From: JBNKFV01 sp050289485
Lineage (GTDB): Bacteria; Pseudomonadota; Gammaproteobacteria; Pseudomonadales; Cellvibrionaceae
Reading direction: 5' to 3'
Length of the DNA: 64,000 nucleotides
Assembly (NCBI GenBank): GCA_050289485.1
Contig: JBNKFV010000008.1
Span: forward strand, 1 to 64,000
Shown: piece after piece, positions 8,743 to 18,112 of the stretch
Position numbering within the stretch: the stretch's first letter is position 1
Layout of the letters: every line of letters begins with the position of its first letter
Made by a program: the position numbers and the translations under genes
The notes under the pieces: model-generated
Database searches by the model: none
What the model was told of the DNA's origin: nothing
What the model saw: the letters and a program-made list of their open reading frames with translations, nothing else

Positions 8743-9426
8743 ATGTCAGGTAACACCATAAAACTCGAACCCACCTGGCTGGCTCACCTCGAACATGAGT
8801 TCACCCAGCCCTATATGCAGACGTTAAAAGCCTTTTTGCAAGCGCGTAAAGCGGCCGGTGCCGTCGTATACCCGCCTGGCCCTCTGATTTTTAATGCCTT
8901 AAACAGTACGCCGTTTGACCAGGTGAAAGTGGTGATTTTGGGGCAGGACCCTTACCACGGGCCGGGCCAGGCCCATGGGTTATCGTTTTCTGTGCCCGAG
9001 GGTGTAGCGCCACCACCATCGCTGGTGAATATTTTTAAAGAAATTCAGGCCGACCTGGGCGTTGCGGCCCCTCGCCATGGCTGCCTGCAGAGTTGGGCCA
9101 ATCAAGGGGTGCTACTGCTCAATGCAACCTTAACCGTGGAGCAGGGCCAGGCTGGCGCACATCAGAAACAGGGGTGGGAAACCTTTACCGACAAAATTAT
9201 CCAGCAGCTTAATCAGCAGCGTGAAGGTATCGTTTTTATGTTGTGGGGTAGTTACGCGCAAAAGAAAGGGGCGTTTATTGATAGTAGTAAGCACCTGGTG
9301 CTCAAGTCGCCTCATCCGTCGCCGTTGTCTGCGCATCGTGGTTTTTTGGGTAATCGGCATTTTTCCAAAGCCAATGATTACTTGCGCAACTTGGGCAAAA
9401 TACCCATAGACTGGTCCGTCTATTAA
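8743..9426 (+). CDS. ung: Uracil-DNA glycosylase
   Basis: The 227-residue protein is normal length for family-1 UDG. The water-activating loop GQDPYHGPGQA carries catalytic Asp69, and the C-terminal HPSPLSAHRGF carries His191 and the DNA-intercalation loop. It removes uracil from DNA to start base-excision repair in the cytoplasm. It stands alone: 150 bp after the GGDEF/EAL gene and convergent with the TSUP carrier. Confidence 0.97.
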   Translation: MSGNTIKLEPTWLAHLEHEFTQPYMQTLKAFLQARKAAGAVVYPPGPLIFNALNSTPFDQVKVVILGQDPYHGPGQAHGLSFSVPEGVAPPPSLVNIFKEIQADLGVAAPRHGCLQSWANQGVLLLNATLTVEQGQAGAHQKQGWETFTDKIIQQLNQQREGIVFMLWGSYAQKKGAFIDSSKHLVLKSPHPSPLSAHRGFLGNRHFSKANDYLRNLGKIPIDWSVY

Positions 9427-9536
9427 CCGCGCATCAGGATAGGTATTCTCTATGTTGTTGCACGGCTTTGAAAAAACTCGCGAAATTTTGCGCAGCCCTT
9501 AGCGTTAGTCCCTAGAATCCGTCCCTAACACAGGCC

Positions 9537-10310
9537 CTAGAACCAGCCACTGGTAGAGTAGATATATTTAGCCAGCATGAGTGTACACATCACTACCACT
9601 AATACGCGTAAATAATTGGCGTTAATCCGGTACAGAAAATGCGAAGCAGCGCTGGCACCTAACATTTGCCCTACCATCATTACAAGGCCTAGTGGCCATA
9701 CTACCGAGCCAAATAACAGAAATACCAGCAGTGACGCAATGTTGGTAGCAAAATTCAGGGGCTTGGCGATAGCCGTGGCCCGAATCAAATCTTTGTGGCG
9801 GCATAGTGTACCGGATAAGGCGAAGAATGAGCCTGTGCCGGGGCCAAACATGCCGTCGTAAACACCAATCATGGGTACAACCAGGTACGCATAAATCCCG
9901 CTCTTTATTTTTTTGCCGGTATGGCGAATGTTACTGGGCTTGTAAAACAGAAAGTACAAGGCGATCACCAATAACACCAAGGGTATTACCAGTGATAGTG
10001 TATCGGTACTGATAAATTGAATCACAACGGTACCGGCTGCCGAGCCGGCAAACGCAAATAACATTAGCCACTTTATTTGTCGCCACGTAATGCGGCGCTT
10101 TCTAAGAAGCATCACTGTGGCTGTACCCGTACCCACAAACGCTTGTAATTTATTGGTGCCCAACGCGTGCAGTGGTGGCAAGCCCGCAAGTAAAAGGGTG
10201 GGGATGGTAAGCAAGCCACCACCACCGGCCAGTGTGTCGATAAAACCGGCGACCAGCGCCACGGCAAACAAGAGAAAAAGTAGCTCTAACGAAAACGATG
10301 TAATTTCCAT
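9537..10310 (-). CDS. TSUP/TauE-SafE family membrane carrier
   Basis: The 257-residue protein has about eight hydrophobic segments and the N-terminal family motif GFIDTLAGGGGLLTIP (about residues 22-37), repeated in degenerate form near residue 150 (GVYDGMFGPGTGSF), as expected of the duplicated TSUP fold. Family members export or import sulfite, sulfoacetate, thiosulfate or related anions; the substrate here is not determinable. It lies 202 bp downstream of ppc on the same strand, with a hairpin between, so it may be transcribed separately. Confidence 0.85.
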   Translation of the reverse strand: MEITSFSLELLFLLFAVALVAGFIDTLAGGGGLLTIPTLLLAGLPPLHALGTNKLQAFVGTGTATVMLLRKRRITWRQIKWLMLFAFAGSAAGTVVIQFISTDTLSLVIPLVLLVIALYFLFYKPSNIRHTGKKIKSGIYAYLVVPMIGVYDGMFGPGTGSFFALSGTLCRHKDLIRATAIAKPLNFATNIASLLVFLLFGSVVWPLGLVMMVGQMLGASAASHFLYRINANYLRVLVVVMCTLMLAKYIYSTSGWF

Positions 10311-10479
10311 TGGTCAGGGAAAGATCCAGTGGGTGAGCGGGTGTGTAGGAACGTGTAATTAAGGCATCATATCTGGCAGTTGCTTAGAGTAGCAAGATTC
10401 AGCTGGCTTCTGCTTTTGCCCATTTTGGCAGCTCGCCACCTGTACCGCAAAGCGTAAGGTTTTAATAACAAGAGAGGGG

Positions 10480-10505
10480 CCACAGCACGCTTGTGCATGC
10501 TGTGG
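10480..10505 (-). terminator. Possible terminator hairpin after ppc
   Basis: CCACAGCA (10480-10487) pairs with TGCTGTGG (10498-10505), closing around a short GC/GC helix and a TTGT loop, 7 bases after the ppc stop. On the minus strand only a broken pyrimidine tract follows, so termination may be partial and the TSUP gene could receive read-through. Confidence 0.5.
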
Positions 10506-10512
10506 CATAGCG

Positions 10513-13206
10513 TTATGCCGTATTACGTAGCCCGGCAGAAATGCCGGCAATGGTAACCATAAGCGCTTCTTCTACCAGCGGCGATTTTTCATGCTCATGT
10601 TCGGCTATGCGAGAACGGCGTAATAATTCCACCTGCAAAATATTCAGCGGGTCGATATACGGGTTGCGCAGCTCGATAGAGGCTTGTGACACTGGGTTAT
10701 CTTGTAACAAGCAGTGCGATGGAATCAACGTTTTTACCTGTTCGATAACCCGCAGCAGCCTGGCAACAAGATCTTCGCCCAATGGCTGTTGTTCGCTGTC
10801 GACGAGTTTTTCGTTATACAGGTTGAACAGCCAAGGCTCCGTTTTGGCAAATACCATTTCCAGCATTGCCAAACGGGTGCGGAAAAATGGCCAGCTTTGC
10901 TGCATTTCTTCCAGTTGTTCGGTTTTATTGCTGCTGAAAAAAGGTTCCAGAGCTTCTGTTGTGCCTAACCATACGGGTAGCAGCAAACGGTTTTGCGACC
11001 AGGAAAATACCCACGGAATTGCCCGCAATGATTCAAGGCTGCCTGTCGTTTTTCGTTTTGCCGGGCGCGAACCTAATGGCAAATTACCCAGCTCGTTCAG
11101 CGGCGTAACGGCATTAAAATAGGGAATAAAGTCATCCCGCTCGAGAAACTCTCGGTAATGTTTGCACGAGACATCGGCAAGCTGGTCGAGGGTATCACGC
11201 CAGGCCTGTTTGGGTTCTGGTGGTGGCAGCAGGTTGGCTTCCAGTGTGGCGCTTAAGTAACGCGCCAGCGACAGCAACGCTACATCGGGTAGGCCAAATT
11301 TAAACCGAATCATTTCGCCTTGCTCGGTAACCCGTAAGCCACCGGTCAGTGAACCGGGGGGTTGTGACAGCAGTGCATCGTGAGCAGGTGCACCTCCGCG
11401 GCCGACGGTACCGCCACGGCCGTGAAACAGCACCAGTTTTACCCCGTGTTTTTCGGTTTGCTGCACCAGCCTTTCCTGCGCTCGGTACTGTGCCCATCCG
11501 GCAGCAAAAAAGCCTGCGTCTTTGGCAGAATCCGAGTAACCAATCATGACGGGTTGTACGCCATCAATGGCTGCGCGATAGTGATTGTTTGATAGTAAGT
11601 CACCAATCACCCGTTCCGACCGGTCGAGATCGTCTAGGGTTTCAAACAGCGGCGCGATGGGTGGCAATGTTTTGCAGCCGCACTCCTGCAACAAGAGTTT
11701 TACCGCGAGAATATCGGAGGCTTGCTGGGCCATGGAAATCACATACATGCCCAGCGCTTCTGGTGGCGTACCCGCTATCAGTTTGCAGGTATCGAGTACT
11801 TCTTTTACCTCGGGGCTGGGTTGCCAATCGGGTGGTAGCAGTGGGCGGCGCGAGGCCAGCTCTGTGTATAAAAAATTCTGACGATCGGTTTCCGACCATT
11901 GCTGGTAGTCACCAATACCCAGGTAGCGGGTAAGCTCCGAGAGTACGTTGGTGTGACGCTCGCTATTCTGACGAATATCTAATTGCAGCAGGCAAACACC
12001 AAAGGCATGCACTCGCCAGATAACATCGCGCAGGGTGCCTTCGGCCAATTCACTTAACCCTACTGCTTTGAGCGAGTCGTAGCACAACATTAACGGTTTA
12101 AGCAGGTGATCATTGCTGCGAATAATGTAGCGTGCATTGTTGGCACGCTTGGTTAAACGTGCTGTGAGATAGTCGCGGGTTTCTTTAATGTCATCACGCA
12201 GTTGCCGCAATAATTTCCGATAGGGTTCGTGGCAGTTGTCAGTAGCCTCTAATAAGGCTGGTGACGCGGGAGTAATAGAGAGTTCTGCACACAACTGCTC
12301 AACATCATGGAAAAACAGATCCATGGCCATCCAACGGCTGGAGAGCAATACTTCTTTGGTAACCTTTGCGGTAACAAACGGGTTGCCGTCGCGGTCGCCG
12401 CCCATCCACGAAGCAAAATGAAACGGTGTCCAGTTTAATGGCAGGGTGCAATCGAATTCGTCTTTGATCAGTGCGTGCAGGCTACGTAAAAATTGTGGTA
12501 CGGCATACCACAGTGATTGTTCAATTACGTTGAAGCCCCATTTGGCTTCATCGACTGGCGTGGGGCGTTCTTTACGGATTTCATCGGTATTCCATAATTG
12601 GCTAACCAGTTGCGCAAGGCGATCTTTCTGTGCCTCTTGTTGTGCCGGCCCCAGCGGAGATTGGCCCAGTCGCTCCAGTGCATCGTGCAGCATCTGGTGT
12701 TTTTGTATATAGGTGCGGCGCGAAATTTCGGTAGGGTGTGCGGTGAGCACCAATTCAATACGCAATGCTTTAATGGCATTGATAATACTCGCGCTGTCGA
12801 GTTGCGACGTAGGCATTTTTAACCGTTGCAGCAACTGCCGCATTAGATCGGTGCAGGTATCGGCTTTGATCTGGCTGTCCATAACCGTTTGTTGTTGCTC
12901 GGCAATATTGGCCAGATTTAAAAAGTGGCTGAAGGCACGGGCAACGCTGAGCATTTGCTCGTCGGTCAAGTCAGACAACAATCTTGTTAACGACTCTCGC
13001 TCGGCTGGATTCTCTTCACGGGCGCTTTTTGCCAACTGGCGAATGCGCTCAACCAGTTCCAATACTTCTTGTCGACCATTGCTGCTGATACTTTTGCCGA
13101 GCAGCTGCCCTAATAAACGAATGTTTTGGCTGAGCGGAGTGCTACCGTTTTGCTCGCTCTGGTGTGCACTGACGGTAACCGGTTTGCTTGAATGAGCCTG
13201 ATTCAT
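10513..13206 (-). CDS. ppc: Phosphoenolpyruvate carboxylase
   Basis: The 897-residue protein matches bacterial PEP carboxylase in length and motifs: LTAHPTE with catalytic His157 and, further on, FHGRGGTVGRGG with the essential arginine loop. The C-terminus RNTA lacks the extra glycine of the E. coli form but has the typical arginine-asparagine pair. It carboxylates PEP to oxaloacetate to refill the TCA cycle, which fits a genome with an acetate/CoA-transferase catabolic flavour. A TGTGATA/TATCACA dyad lies about 70 bp before the start and may control it. It is 186 bp downstream of rhlE on the same strand. Confidence 0.97.
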   Translation of the reverse strand: MNQAHSSKPVTVSAHQSEQNGSTPLSQNIRLLGQLLGKSISSNGRQEVLELVERIRQLAKSAREENPAERESLTRLLSDLTDEQMLSVARAFSHFLNLANIAEQQQTVMDSQIKADTCTDLMRQLLQRLKMPTSQLDSASIINAIKALRIELVLTAHPTEISRRTYIQKHQMLHDALERLGQSPLGPAQQEAQKDRLAQLVSQLWNTDEIRKERPTPVDEAKWGFNVIEQSLWYAVPQFLRSLHALIKDEFDCTLPLNWTPFHFASWMGGDRDGNPFVTAKVTKEVLLSSRWMAMDLFFHDVEQLCAELSITPASPALLEATDNCHEPYRKLLRQLRDDIKETRDYLTARLTKRANNARYIIRSNDHLLKPLMLCYDSLKAVGLSELAEGTLRDVIWRVHAFGVCLLQLDIRQNSERHTNVLSELTRYLGIGDYQQWSETDRQNFLYTELASRRPLLPPDWQPSPEVKEVLDTCKLIAGTPPEALGMYVISMAQQASDILAVKLLLQECGCKTLPPIAPLFETLDDLDRSERVIGDLLSNNHYRAAIDGVQPVMIGYSDSAKDAGFFAAGWAQYRAQERLVQQTEKHGVKLVLFHGRGGTVGRGGAPAHDALLSQPPGSLTGGLRVTEQGEMIRFKFGLPDVALLSLARYLSATLEANLLPPPEPKQAWRDTLDQLADVSCKHYREFLERDDFIPYFNAVTPLNELGNLPLGSRPAKRKTTGSLESLRAIPWVFSWSQNRLLLPVWLGTTEALEPFFSSNKTEQLEEMQQSWPFFRTRLAMLEMVFAKTEPWLFNLYNEKLVDSEQQPLGEDLVARLLRVIEQVKTLIPSHCLLQDNPVSQASIELRNPYIDPLNILQVELLRRSRIAEHEHEKSPLVEEALMVTIAGISAGLRNTA

Positions 13207-13276
13207 ACTAACCCCTGGCTAGCTGGAAGGTTAATGGATTTGTCGTTGTAGTTATTAGGTTTTTTTGTAGGTCCAT

Positions 13277-13294
13277 TGTGATAGTTATATCACA
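13277..13294. promoter_or_regulatory. TGTGATA-N4-TATCACA dyad before ppc
   Basis: The two 7-base arms are perfect (13277-13283 and 13288-13294) and end about 70 bp before the ppc ATG. The TGTGA/TCACA ends recall a CRP half-site pair, but here they are 8 bases apart instead of 6, so this is probably a site for another regulator. Confidence 0.45.
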
Positions 13295-13392
13295 TTGTTG
13301 CGATGCAGCAAAATATAACAATGCCACCGGTGTTAGGTTGCTTTGGGGGGACGCTCTAGCGCCAATGCCAGCAAGTGGCATTGGCGGGCAGG

Positions 13393-14793
13393 TTAGGCTT
13401 GAGGGCTGTTGTGGGGGCGCCTGGAGGGGCTGCGGGTTTTTTTTGCTGCCGTTGCAGAGTTGTTAGAGGTGCCAGGGTTGCGCGCAGAGCGCTGGCCGGG
13501 TTTTGCACCGCTGTTACCCGTGTTATTGCGATTGCTGCGGTGTGCCTTTTGGGCGTGGGCGCTAGGCGTACTGTGTTGGCCGTCACGATGCCCGACTTTG
13601 GGTTTCTTTGGCTTCTTGGGCTTATGGCTGCGGGTGTCTAGCTGTGTCTCCGGCAATGGATTGGTCGGCTCAAACCCCTCAATCACCTTGCGTTCAAGCA
13701 CACGCTTGATCAAGCGCTCGATATCTTTTAGTTGCTTAAGCTCGTCGGCACTGACAAGTGATACTGCCTGGCCAGTAGCGCCGGCGCGGCCGGTGCGGCC
13801 AATGCGATGCACATAGTCTTCCGGTACATTGGGTAACTCGAAGTTAACCACATGGGGCAACTGGTCGATGTCGATGCCGCGGGCAGCAATGTCGGTAGCT
13901 ACCAGCACCTGTATGGTGTTGTCTTTAAATTCCGCCAGGGCCTTGGTTCTGGCTCCTTGGCTTTTGTTGCCGTGAATGGCGGCCGCTTTAATCTTGGCGC
14001 TGTCTAACTGTTTAACCAAACGATTGGCACCATGTTTGGTGCGGGTAAATACCAGCACCTGATGCCAGTTGTTTTCTTTGATCTGCTGAATCAGCAAGCG
14101 GGGCTTTTGCCCTTTGTCAGCGGGGCAGATCCATTGCTCTACCGAATCAACAGTACTGTTGCGTGGGGCAATGTCGATTTCAACGGGGCTATTCACCAGC
14201 CCTTTGGCCAATTGACGTATATCGTCTGAAAAAGTGGCGCTAAACAACAGGTTTTGGCGCTTGGCAGGCAGCAGTTTCAGAATACGCTTGATGTCGTGAA
14301 TAAAGCCCATATCGAGCATGCGATCGGCTTCGTCGAGTACCAGAATCTCCAACGACGAAAATTTCACTGCATTCTGGCTGTATAAATCCAGCAGGCGGCC
14401 CGGGGTGGCCACCAATATGTCGAGGCCTTTGCGCAGTGCCATCATTTGCGGGTTGATGCCTACACCGCCAAACACAACATGCGAGCGCAGAGGCAGGTGT
14501 TTACCGTAGGCACCGATGTTTTCGCTTACCTGTGCAGCGAGCTCGCGGGTAGGCGTTAAAACCAATGTGCGAACATGGTTGCTGGCGGGTTTCTGGCCAG
14601 CACTTAAGCGCTGCAAAATAGGCAAGGTAAAGCCAGCCGTTTTTCCGGTGCCGGTCTGGGCGGCCGCCATAACGTCTTGTCCGGCCAATATGGCGGGAAT
14701 AGCCTGAGCCTGAATGGGGGAGGGGGTGGTGTAACCCTGTTCGGTAACGGCTTTAACAATAGGGTCTGCGAGACCCAGTTTGGCAAATGACAT
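13393..14793 (-). CDS. rhlE: DEAD-box RNA helicase RhlE
   Basis: The 466-residue protein has the RhlE-type start MSFAKLGLADPIVKAV, the Q motif, Walker A AAQTGTGKT (about residues 43-51), DEADRMLD, SAT, and motif VI HRIGRTGRAG. The tail from about residue 385 is a basic, low-complexity extension rich in K, R, S, N and A, typical of RhlE and used for RNA contact. It unwinds RNA in ribosome assembly and mRNA turnover. It is divergent from dbpA, with 157 bp between the two starts. Confidence 0.93.
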   Translation of the reverse strand: MSFAKLGLADPIVKAVTEQGYTTPSPIQAQAIPAILAGQDVMAAAQTGTGKTAGFTLPILQRLSAGQKPASNHVRTLVLTPTRELAAQVSENIGAYGKHLPLRSHVVFGGVGINPQMMALRKGLDILVATPGRLLDLYSQNAVKFSSLEILVLDEADRMLDMGFIHDIKRILKLLPAKRQNLLFSATFSDDIRQLAKGLVNSPVEIDIAPRNSTVDSVEQWICPADKGQKPRLLIQQIKENNWHQVLVFTRTKHGANRLVKQLDSAKIKAAAIHGNKSQGARTKALAEFKDNTIQVLVATDIAARGIDIDQLPHVVNFELPNVPEDYVHRIGRTGRAGATGQAVSLVSADELKQLKDIERLIKRVLERKVIEGFEPTNPLPETQLDTRSHKPKKPKKPKVGHRDGQHSTPSAHAQKAHRSNRNNTGNSGAKPGQRSARNPGTSNNSATAAKKTRSPSRRPHNSPQA

Positions 14794-14950
14794 GCGTGTG
14801 TTTGAACTCCAGAGGTGAACGAATGAGCGGCTGCGCAGCTTACCCTATGCGGGCCCTGGCATCCATGAATACTTGTGTTTCGGCGACAGACGCTCCCACA
14901 GCGTATGGTGTACACTGCGCACATTCTTTTTTAGCCGTCTGGAGTCCCTC

Positions 14951-16348
14951 TTGGCCACGCCTTCACATTTTACCGACCTCCACCTGACCGATGCCATGCA
15001 GAAAAACTTGCATGATTTGGGCTATCACCAGCTAACGGCGATTCAAGCCGCCGCCTTGCCTGCCGTATTGGCTGGGCAAGATGTGATTGGCCAGGCTAAA
15101 ACCGGCTCAGGCAAAACCGTTGCATTTGGTCTGGGGGTAATCCAAGGTTTGGATGCTGAACGGTTCGATGTACAAACACTGGTGTTGTGCCCCACCCGTG
15201 AGCTGGCTGACCAGGTGGCCAACGAATTGCGCCGCCTGGCCCGTGCGGTGGCAAATGTAAAGGTGCTTACACTCTGTGGGGGTATGCCATTTGGCCCGCA
15301 GGCGGGTTCGTTGGAACACGGTGCACATATTGTGGTGGGTACGCCAGGGCGTATTGACGACCATCTGCGTAAGGGTACGTTGTCGTTACAGTCGGTTAAC
15401 ACATTTATTCTTGATGAAGCCGACCGCATGCTCGATATGGGCTTTCAAGACACGGTTGATGCGATTGTGGCCGCTTTACCAAACCAGCGGCAAACCTTGT
15501 TGTTCAGTGCAACCTATCCCAGCAGTATTGGCGAGTTAGCAAAGCGGGTGATGCACAACCCGTTAATGGTAAAAGTGGATGCCGCCCATACGTCGCAACA
15601 GATCGACCAACGTATTTTCACTATTGGTGAGGCCGAAGAAAGGCTGCCCGCATTACAGAAAATATTGGCAGCCTTTACGCCGCAATCGTGTGTAGTGTTT
15701 TGTAATACCAAGCAAGAAACCCGTGAAGTGGCAGCTTATCTCAAGCACGCAGGGTTGGCAGTGGTGGCTATTAACGGCGATATGGAACAGCGTGAGCGTG
15801 ATCAGTCGCTGGTGTGTTTTAGCAATGGCAGTATCAGTGTGTTGGTGGCCACCGATGTTGCCGCACGCGGGCTGGATATCGAAAAACTCGAAATGGTGGT
15901 GAATTATCAGATATCGCGCGACCCTGAAGTACACGTACACCGTATTGGCCGCACCGGCCGCGCCGGCGAAAAAGGTGTGGCGGTCACATTAGTAGCCAAC
16001 AACGAAGATTTTCGTTTAACCCGGTTAATCAATGCGGGCATCAACGTGCCGGATGCCGAGCCAGTACCTGCGGTGGCCGATGAGCAGCAGGCCTTGCGTA
16101 GCATTCAGTCACCCATGGTCACGTTGCAGATCGACGGCGGCAAAAAACAAAAGTTGCGCCCTGGTGATATTGTCGGTGGTTTAACCGGCGAGAAAGGTAT
16201 TCCGGGTGATGCCATTGGTAAAATCAATGTGTTCGATTTTACCGCTTATGTGGCTGTGCAAAATAAATTTGCTAAACCAGCCTTGGCAAAAATCAGCAGC
16301 GGCAAATTAAAAGGCAAAAACTTTCGTGTGCGGTTGGTTCGTCTTTAG
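14951..16348 (+). CDS. dbpA: DEAD-box RNA helicase DbpA (23S rRNA-specific)
   Basis: The protein (465 residues) carries the helicase motifs AKTGSGKT (near residue 50), PTRELADQV, DEADRMLDMGF and HRIGRTGRAGEKG, plus a C-terminal RNA-binding domain (about 385-465) beginning MVTLQIDGGKKQKLRPGDIV, the diagnostic DbpA element that recognises hairpin 92 of 23S rRNA. I place the start at TTG 14951 because GGAG lies 6 bases upstream and the N-terminus then aligns with the family (ATPSHFTDLHL). A longer frame back to 14873 lacks such support. Role: late assembly of the 50S subunit. Confidence 0.93.
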   Translation: MATPSHFTDLHLTDAMQKNLHDLGYHQLTAIQAAALPAVLAGQDVIGQAKTGSGKTVAFGLGVIQGLDAERFDVQTLVLCPTRELADQVANELRRLARAVANVKVLTLCGGMPFGPQAGSLEHGAHIVVGTPGRIDDHLRKGTLSLQSVNTFILDEADRMLDMGFQDTVDAIVAALPNQRQTLLFSATYPSSIGELAKRVMHNPLMVKVDAAHTSQQIDQRIFTIGEAEERLPALQKILAAFTPQSCVVFCNTKQETREVAAYLKHAGLAVVAINGDMEQRERDQSLVCFSNGSISVLVATDVAARGLDIEKLEMVVNYQISRDPEVHVHRIGRTGRAGEKGVAVTLVANNEDFRLTRLINAGINVPDAEPVPAVADEQQALRSIQSPMVTLQIDGGKKQKLRPGDIVGGLTGEKGIPGDAIGKINVFDFTAYVAVQNKFAKPALAKISSGKLKGKNFRVRLVRL

Positions 16349-16511
16349 AGCTCATCTGACAGAATTTCAACTGGCATAAGTCGAGTTTTCGTCTGCCACA
16401 GCGAAAATCTTAACGTGTCGGTGCGATCGTGTGAAGTGCAAGTTCAGCCTGCACGCTGCTTTGTTTTTGTCTGCGTTATAAGCTTTTCAGGAACAGTGAA
16501 ATAATCAAGTT

Positions 16512-16730
16512 ATGAGAGCGGAATTAAGATCTAAAATTATCGAAGTTTGTGATCAAAAAATAGCATCGAAAGGTGATAATGTAGGTGTGTCTTTTTATGC
16601 ATTTTTTAAAAATAAAAATGATAACCCAGAACTGCTTATGGAAGCTGCAACATGGTGGATACAAACTCACAAATTAGACCATTTTGTGAAGGCTCGTATA
16701 ATTAAACAGATGATTCAAAGTAATTTGTAA
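16512..16730 (+). CDS. Small DUF6500-like protein
   Basis: The 72-residue soluble protein resembles a small conserved family I remember as DUF6500 (pattern ...VGVSFYAFFKNKN...ELLMEAATWWI...HKLDHF), of unknown function. The assignment is from memory. The gene is clearly richer in A and T than its neighbours (many AAA, AAT, ATT codons), which suggests recent acquisition or weak codon selection. No good ribosome-binding site is seen. Confidence 0.6.
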   Translation: MRAELRSKIIEVCDQKIASKGDNVGVSFYAFFKNKNDNPELLMEAATWWIQTHKLDHFVKARIIKQMIQSNL

Positions 16731-16916
16731 TAGGCTTGTAAGCAAGCGTGCAAAATCAGTCGAGGGGAACCTGGTACCTCCAAAGCTTCACTTTTCCGTC
16801 TCTTTTACAGTGTTAGCTTACGTTTGGTATGTGCGAAGAGTTCATGGCGTTAATAAGCTTGACTTTTCGAAGAAAATTTTGTGAGATTTTTAATGCATAA
16901 GTATTAGGAAGAAAGG

Positions 16917-17105
16917 ATGGAAAATGGTGTAATTGTTTTGGGTGGCGGGTACGCAGTTGGTTGGGGGTCTTTGGCGCTAATTAACGCGGTATTGGCTCAA
17001 AGTAAAAATAGAAACGGTCTGGTATGGTTTCTGGCGTCTCTTGTCGTTGGCCCATTGGTTACCTTGGTTTTGGCTTTCTTGGAAAAGATACCAAAAGAAA
17101 ATTGA
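16917..17105 (+). CDS. Small two-helix membrane protein
   Basis: The 62-residue product has two hydrophobic segments (about residues 4-27 and 35-54) joined by a polar AQSKNRN loop, and ends in a charged tail (EKIPKEN). AGGA and AAGG elements just before ATG 16917 make a convincing ribosome-binding site. I do not recognise the family. A hairpin with a T-run follows its stop, so it may be a single-gene transcript. Confidence 0.55.
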   Translation: MENGVIVLGGGYAVGWGSLALINAVLAQSKNRNGLVWFLASLVVGPLVTLVLAFLEKIPKEN

Positions 17106-17115
17106 AGTTACGCGG

Positions 17116-17140
17116 AAAAAGCTAACAAAATGCTTTTTTT
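17116..17140 (+). terminator. Weak AT-rich terminator
   Basis: AAAAAGC (17116-17122) pairs with GCTTTTT beginning at 17132, and the T-run continues to 17140, just after the small membrane protein gene. The stem has only two G-C pairs, so it would be weak. Confidence 0.35.
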
Positions 17141-17302
17141 GACACAGCGGTCTACGCTTCTTTTTGTGCAAGGCCTGTGGCCAGGTTAATAGATGACTGA
17201 AGAAAATAACTGGTGCTTTACCCATAAGCCTGTTAAGTTCGCGCAATCTATCGCCATCAATCTATTGCCATGGTGGCCAGCCACAAACTAAGGAGGAATA
17301 TT

Positions 17303-17779
17303 ATGACTATTCAAGTGGGTGACAAACTGCCAGAAGCCACGTTTAAAGTAAAAACGGCCGATGGTATCGACTCGGTATCGTTGAGCGACCTTTGCAAAGG
17401 AAAGAAAGTAGTGCTATTCGCCGTGCCAGGCGCGTTTACCCCAGGTTGTACCGTGACACATTTGCCAGGTTTTGTTGTGCTTGCTGACAAAATTAAGGCA
17501 AAAGGCGTTAGCTCAATTATCTGCACAGCGGTAAACGATGCATTTGTTATGGGTGCTTGGGGCGAGTCACAAAACGCCGAAGAAATTATTATGGCCGCAG
17601 ATGGCAGTGCAGCTTTTGCTAAAGATATTGGTTTAGCCCTGGATCTTACCGAGGCTGGTTTTGGTGTTCGCAGTAAGCGTTATGCCATGATTATTGACGA
17701 CGGCGTAGTAACCTATTTGGGTGTTGATGCCAAAGAAATCAAAGACAGTTCTGCCGAGGCAGTGTTGGAACAGCTGTAA
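17303..17779 (+). CDS. Peroxiredoxin, Prx5 type
   Basis: The 158-residue protein has peroxidatic Cys49 in VPGAFTPGCT, the hallmark of Prx5/type-II peroxiredoxins, and the FVMGAWGES segment typical of the family. It reduces hydrogen peroxide and alkyl hydroperoxides in the cytoplasm with glutaredoxin or thioredoxin as donor. No second fixed resolving cysteine is obvious and no fused glutaredoxin domain is present. ATG 17303 is chosen because AGGAGG sits 6 bases upstream; a longer frame from 17270 has no such support. Confidence 0.93.
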   Translation: MTIQVGDKLPEATFKVKTADGIDSVSLSDLCKGKKVVLFAVPGAFTPGCTVTHLPGFVVLADKIKAKGVSSIICTAVNDAFVMGAWGESQNAEEIIMAADGSAAFAKDIGLALDLTEAGFGVRSKRYAMIIDDGVVTYLGVDAKEIKDSSAEAVLEQL

Positions 17780-17824
17780 CGTACCGGTTTATCTTAGTAA
17801 GGTCTGTGTTGGTTTTTGCAGGCC

Positions 17825-18112
17825 TCACTTCTGCTTTTTCGCCCACGCCACATATTTTTTGATTTGCTCGTTATTGTTGATTGCCTCCAAGGTGTTTAAC
17901 TCTCGCCCCAGCTCTTTTTCTGAAAACTGCTTATGTAAAAAAGAGTGGCACTTTCGGCATATGTCGATACCCCGTTCGCGCATATCCGTAATCTCAAATT
18001 GTTTACGAAACCACTTGTTTTTATGGCATGACTTCGGAATCAGGTGGTGAAAGGTAATAAAGTGAGTTGAACCACACAACGCGCACCGCTTTTGGGCTTG
18101 TGTACAATTCAT
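17825..18112 (-). CDS. HNH-like zinc-binding protein
   Basis: The 95-residue protein has CALCG near the start, then FHHLIPKSC and DICRKCHSFLH: two CxxC knuckles around an HH pair, the layout of an HNH endonuclease-like beta-beta-alpha metal finger. Many such small proteins are of unknown function; nuclease activity is possible but unproven. Its ATG overlaps the stop of the upstream carrier (TGATG), so it is translationally coupled to a membrane transporter, an odd partnership. Confidence 0.7.
   Translation of the reverse strand: MNCTQAQKRCALCGSTHFITFHHLIPKSCHKNKWFRKQFEITDMRERGIDICRKCHSFLHKQFSEKELGRELNTLEAINNNEQIKKYVAWAKKQK

Noticed and set aside
10541..13195. Long plus-strand ORFs (up to 193 codons) opposite ppc
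   Set aside because: They lie wholly antisense to the conserved ppc frame and show no family motifs.
13277..13294. CRP site before ppc
   Set aside because: The TGTGA and TCACA arms are 8 bases apart; the CRP consensus needs 6.
16731..17140. Integron attC site around the small AT-rich genes
   Set aside because: GTTAGCT near 16812 resembles a core site, but no matching inverse core or paired arms were found at the right distance.
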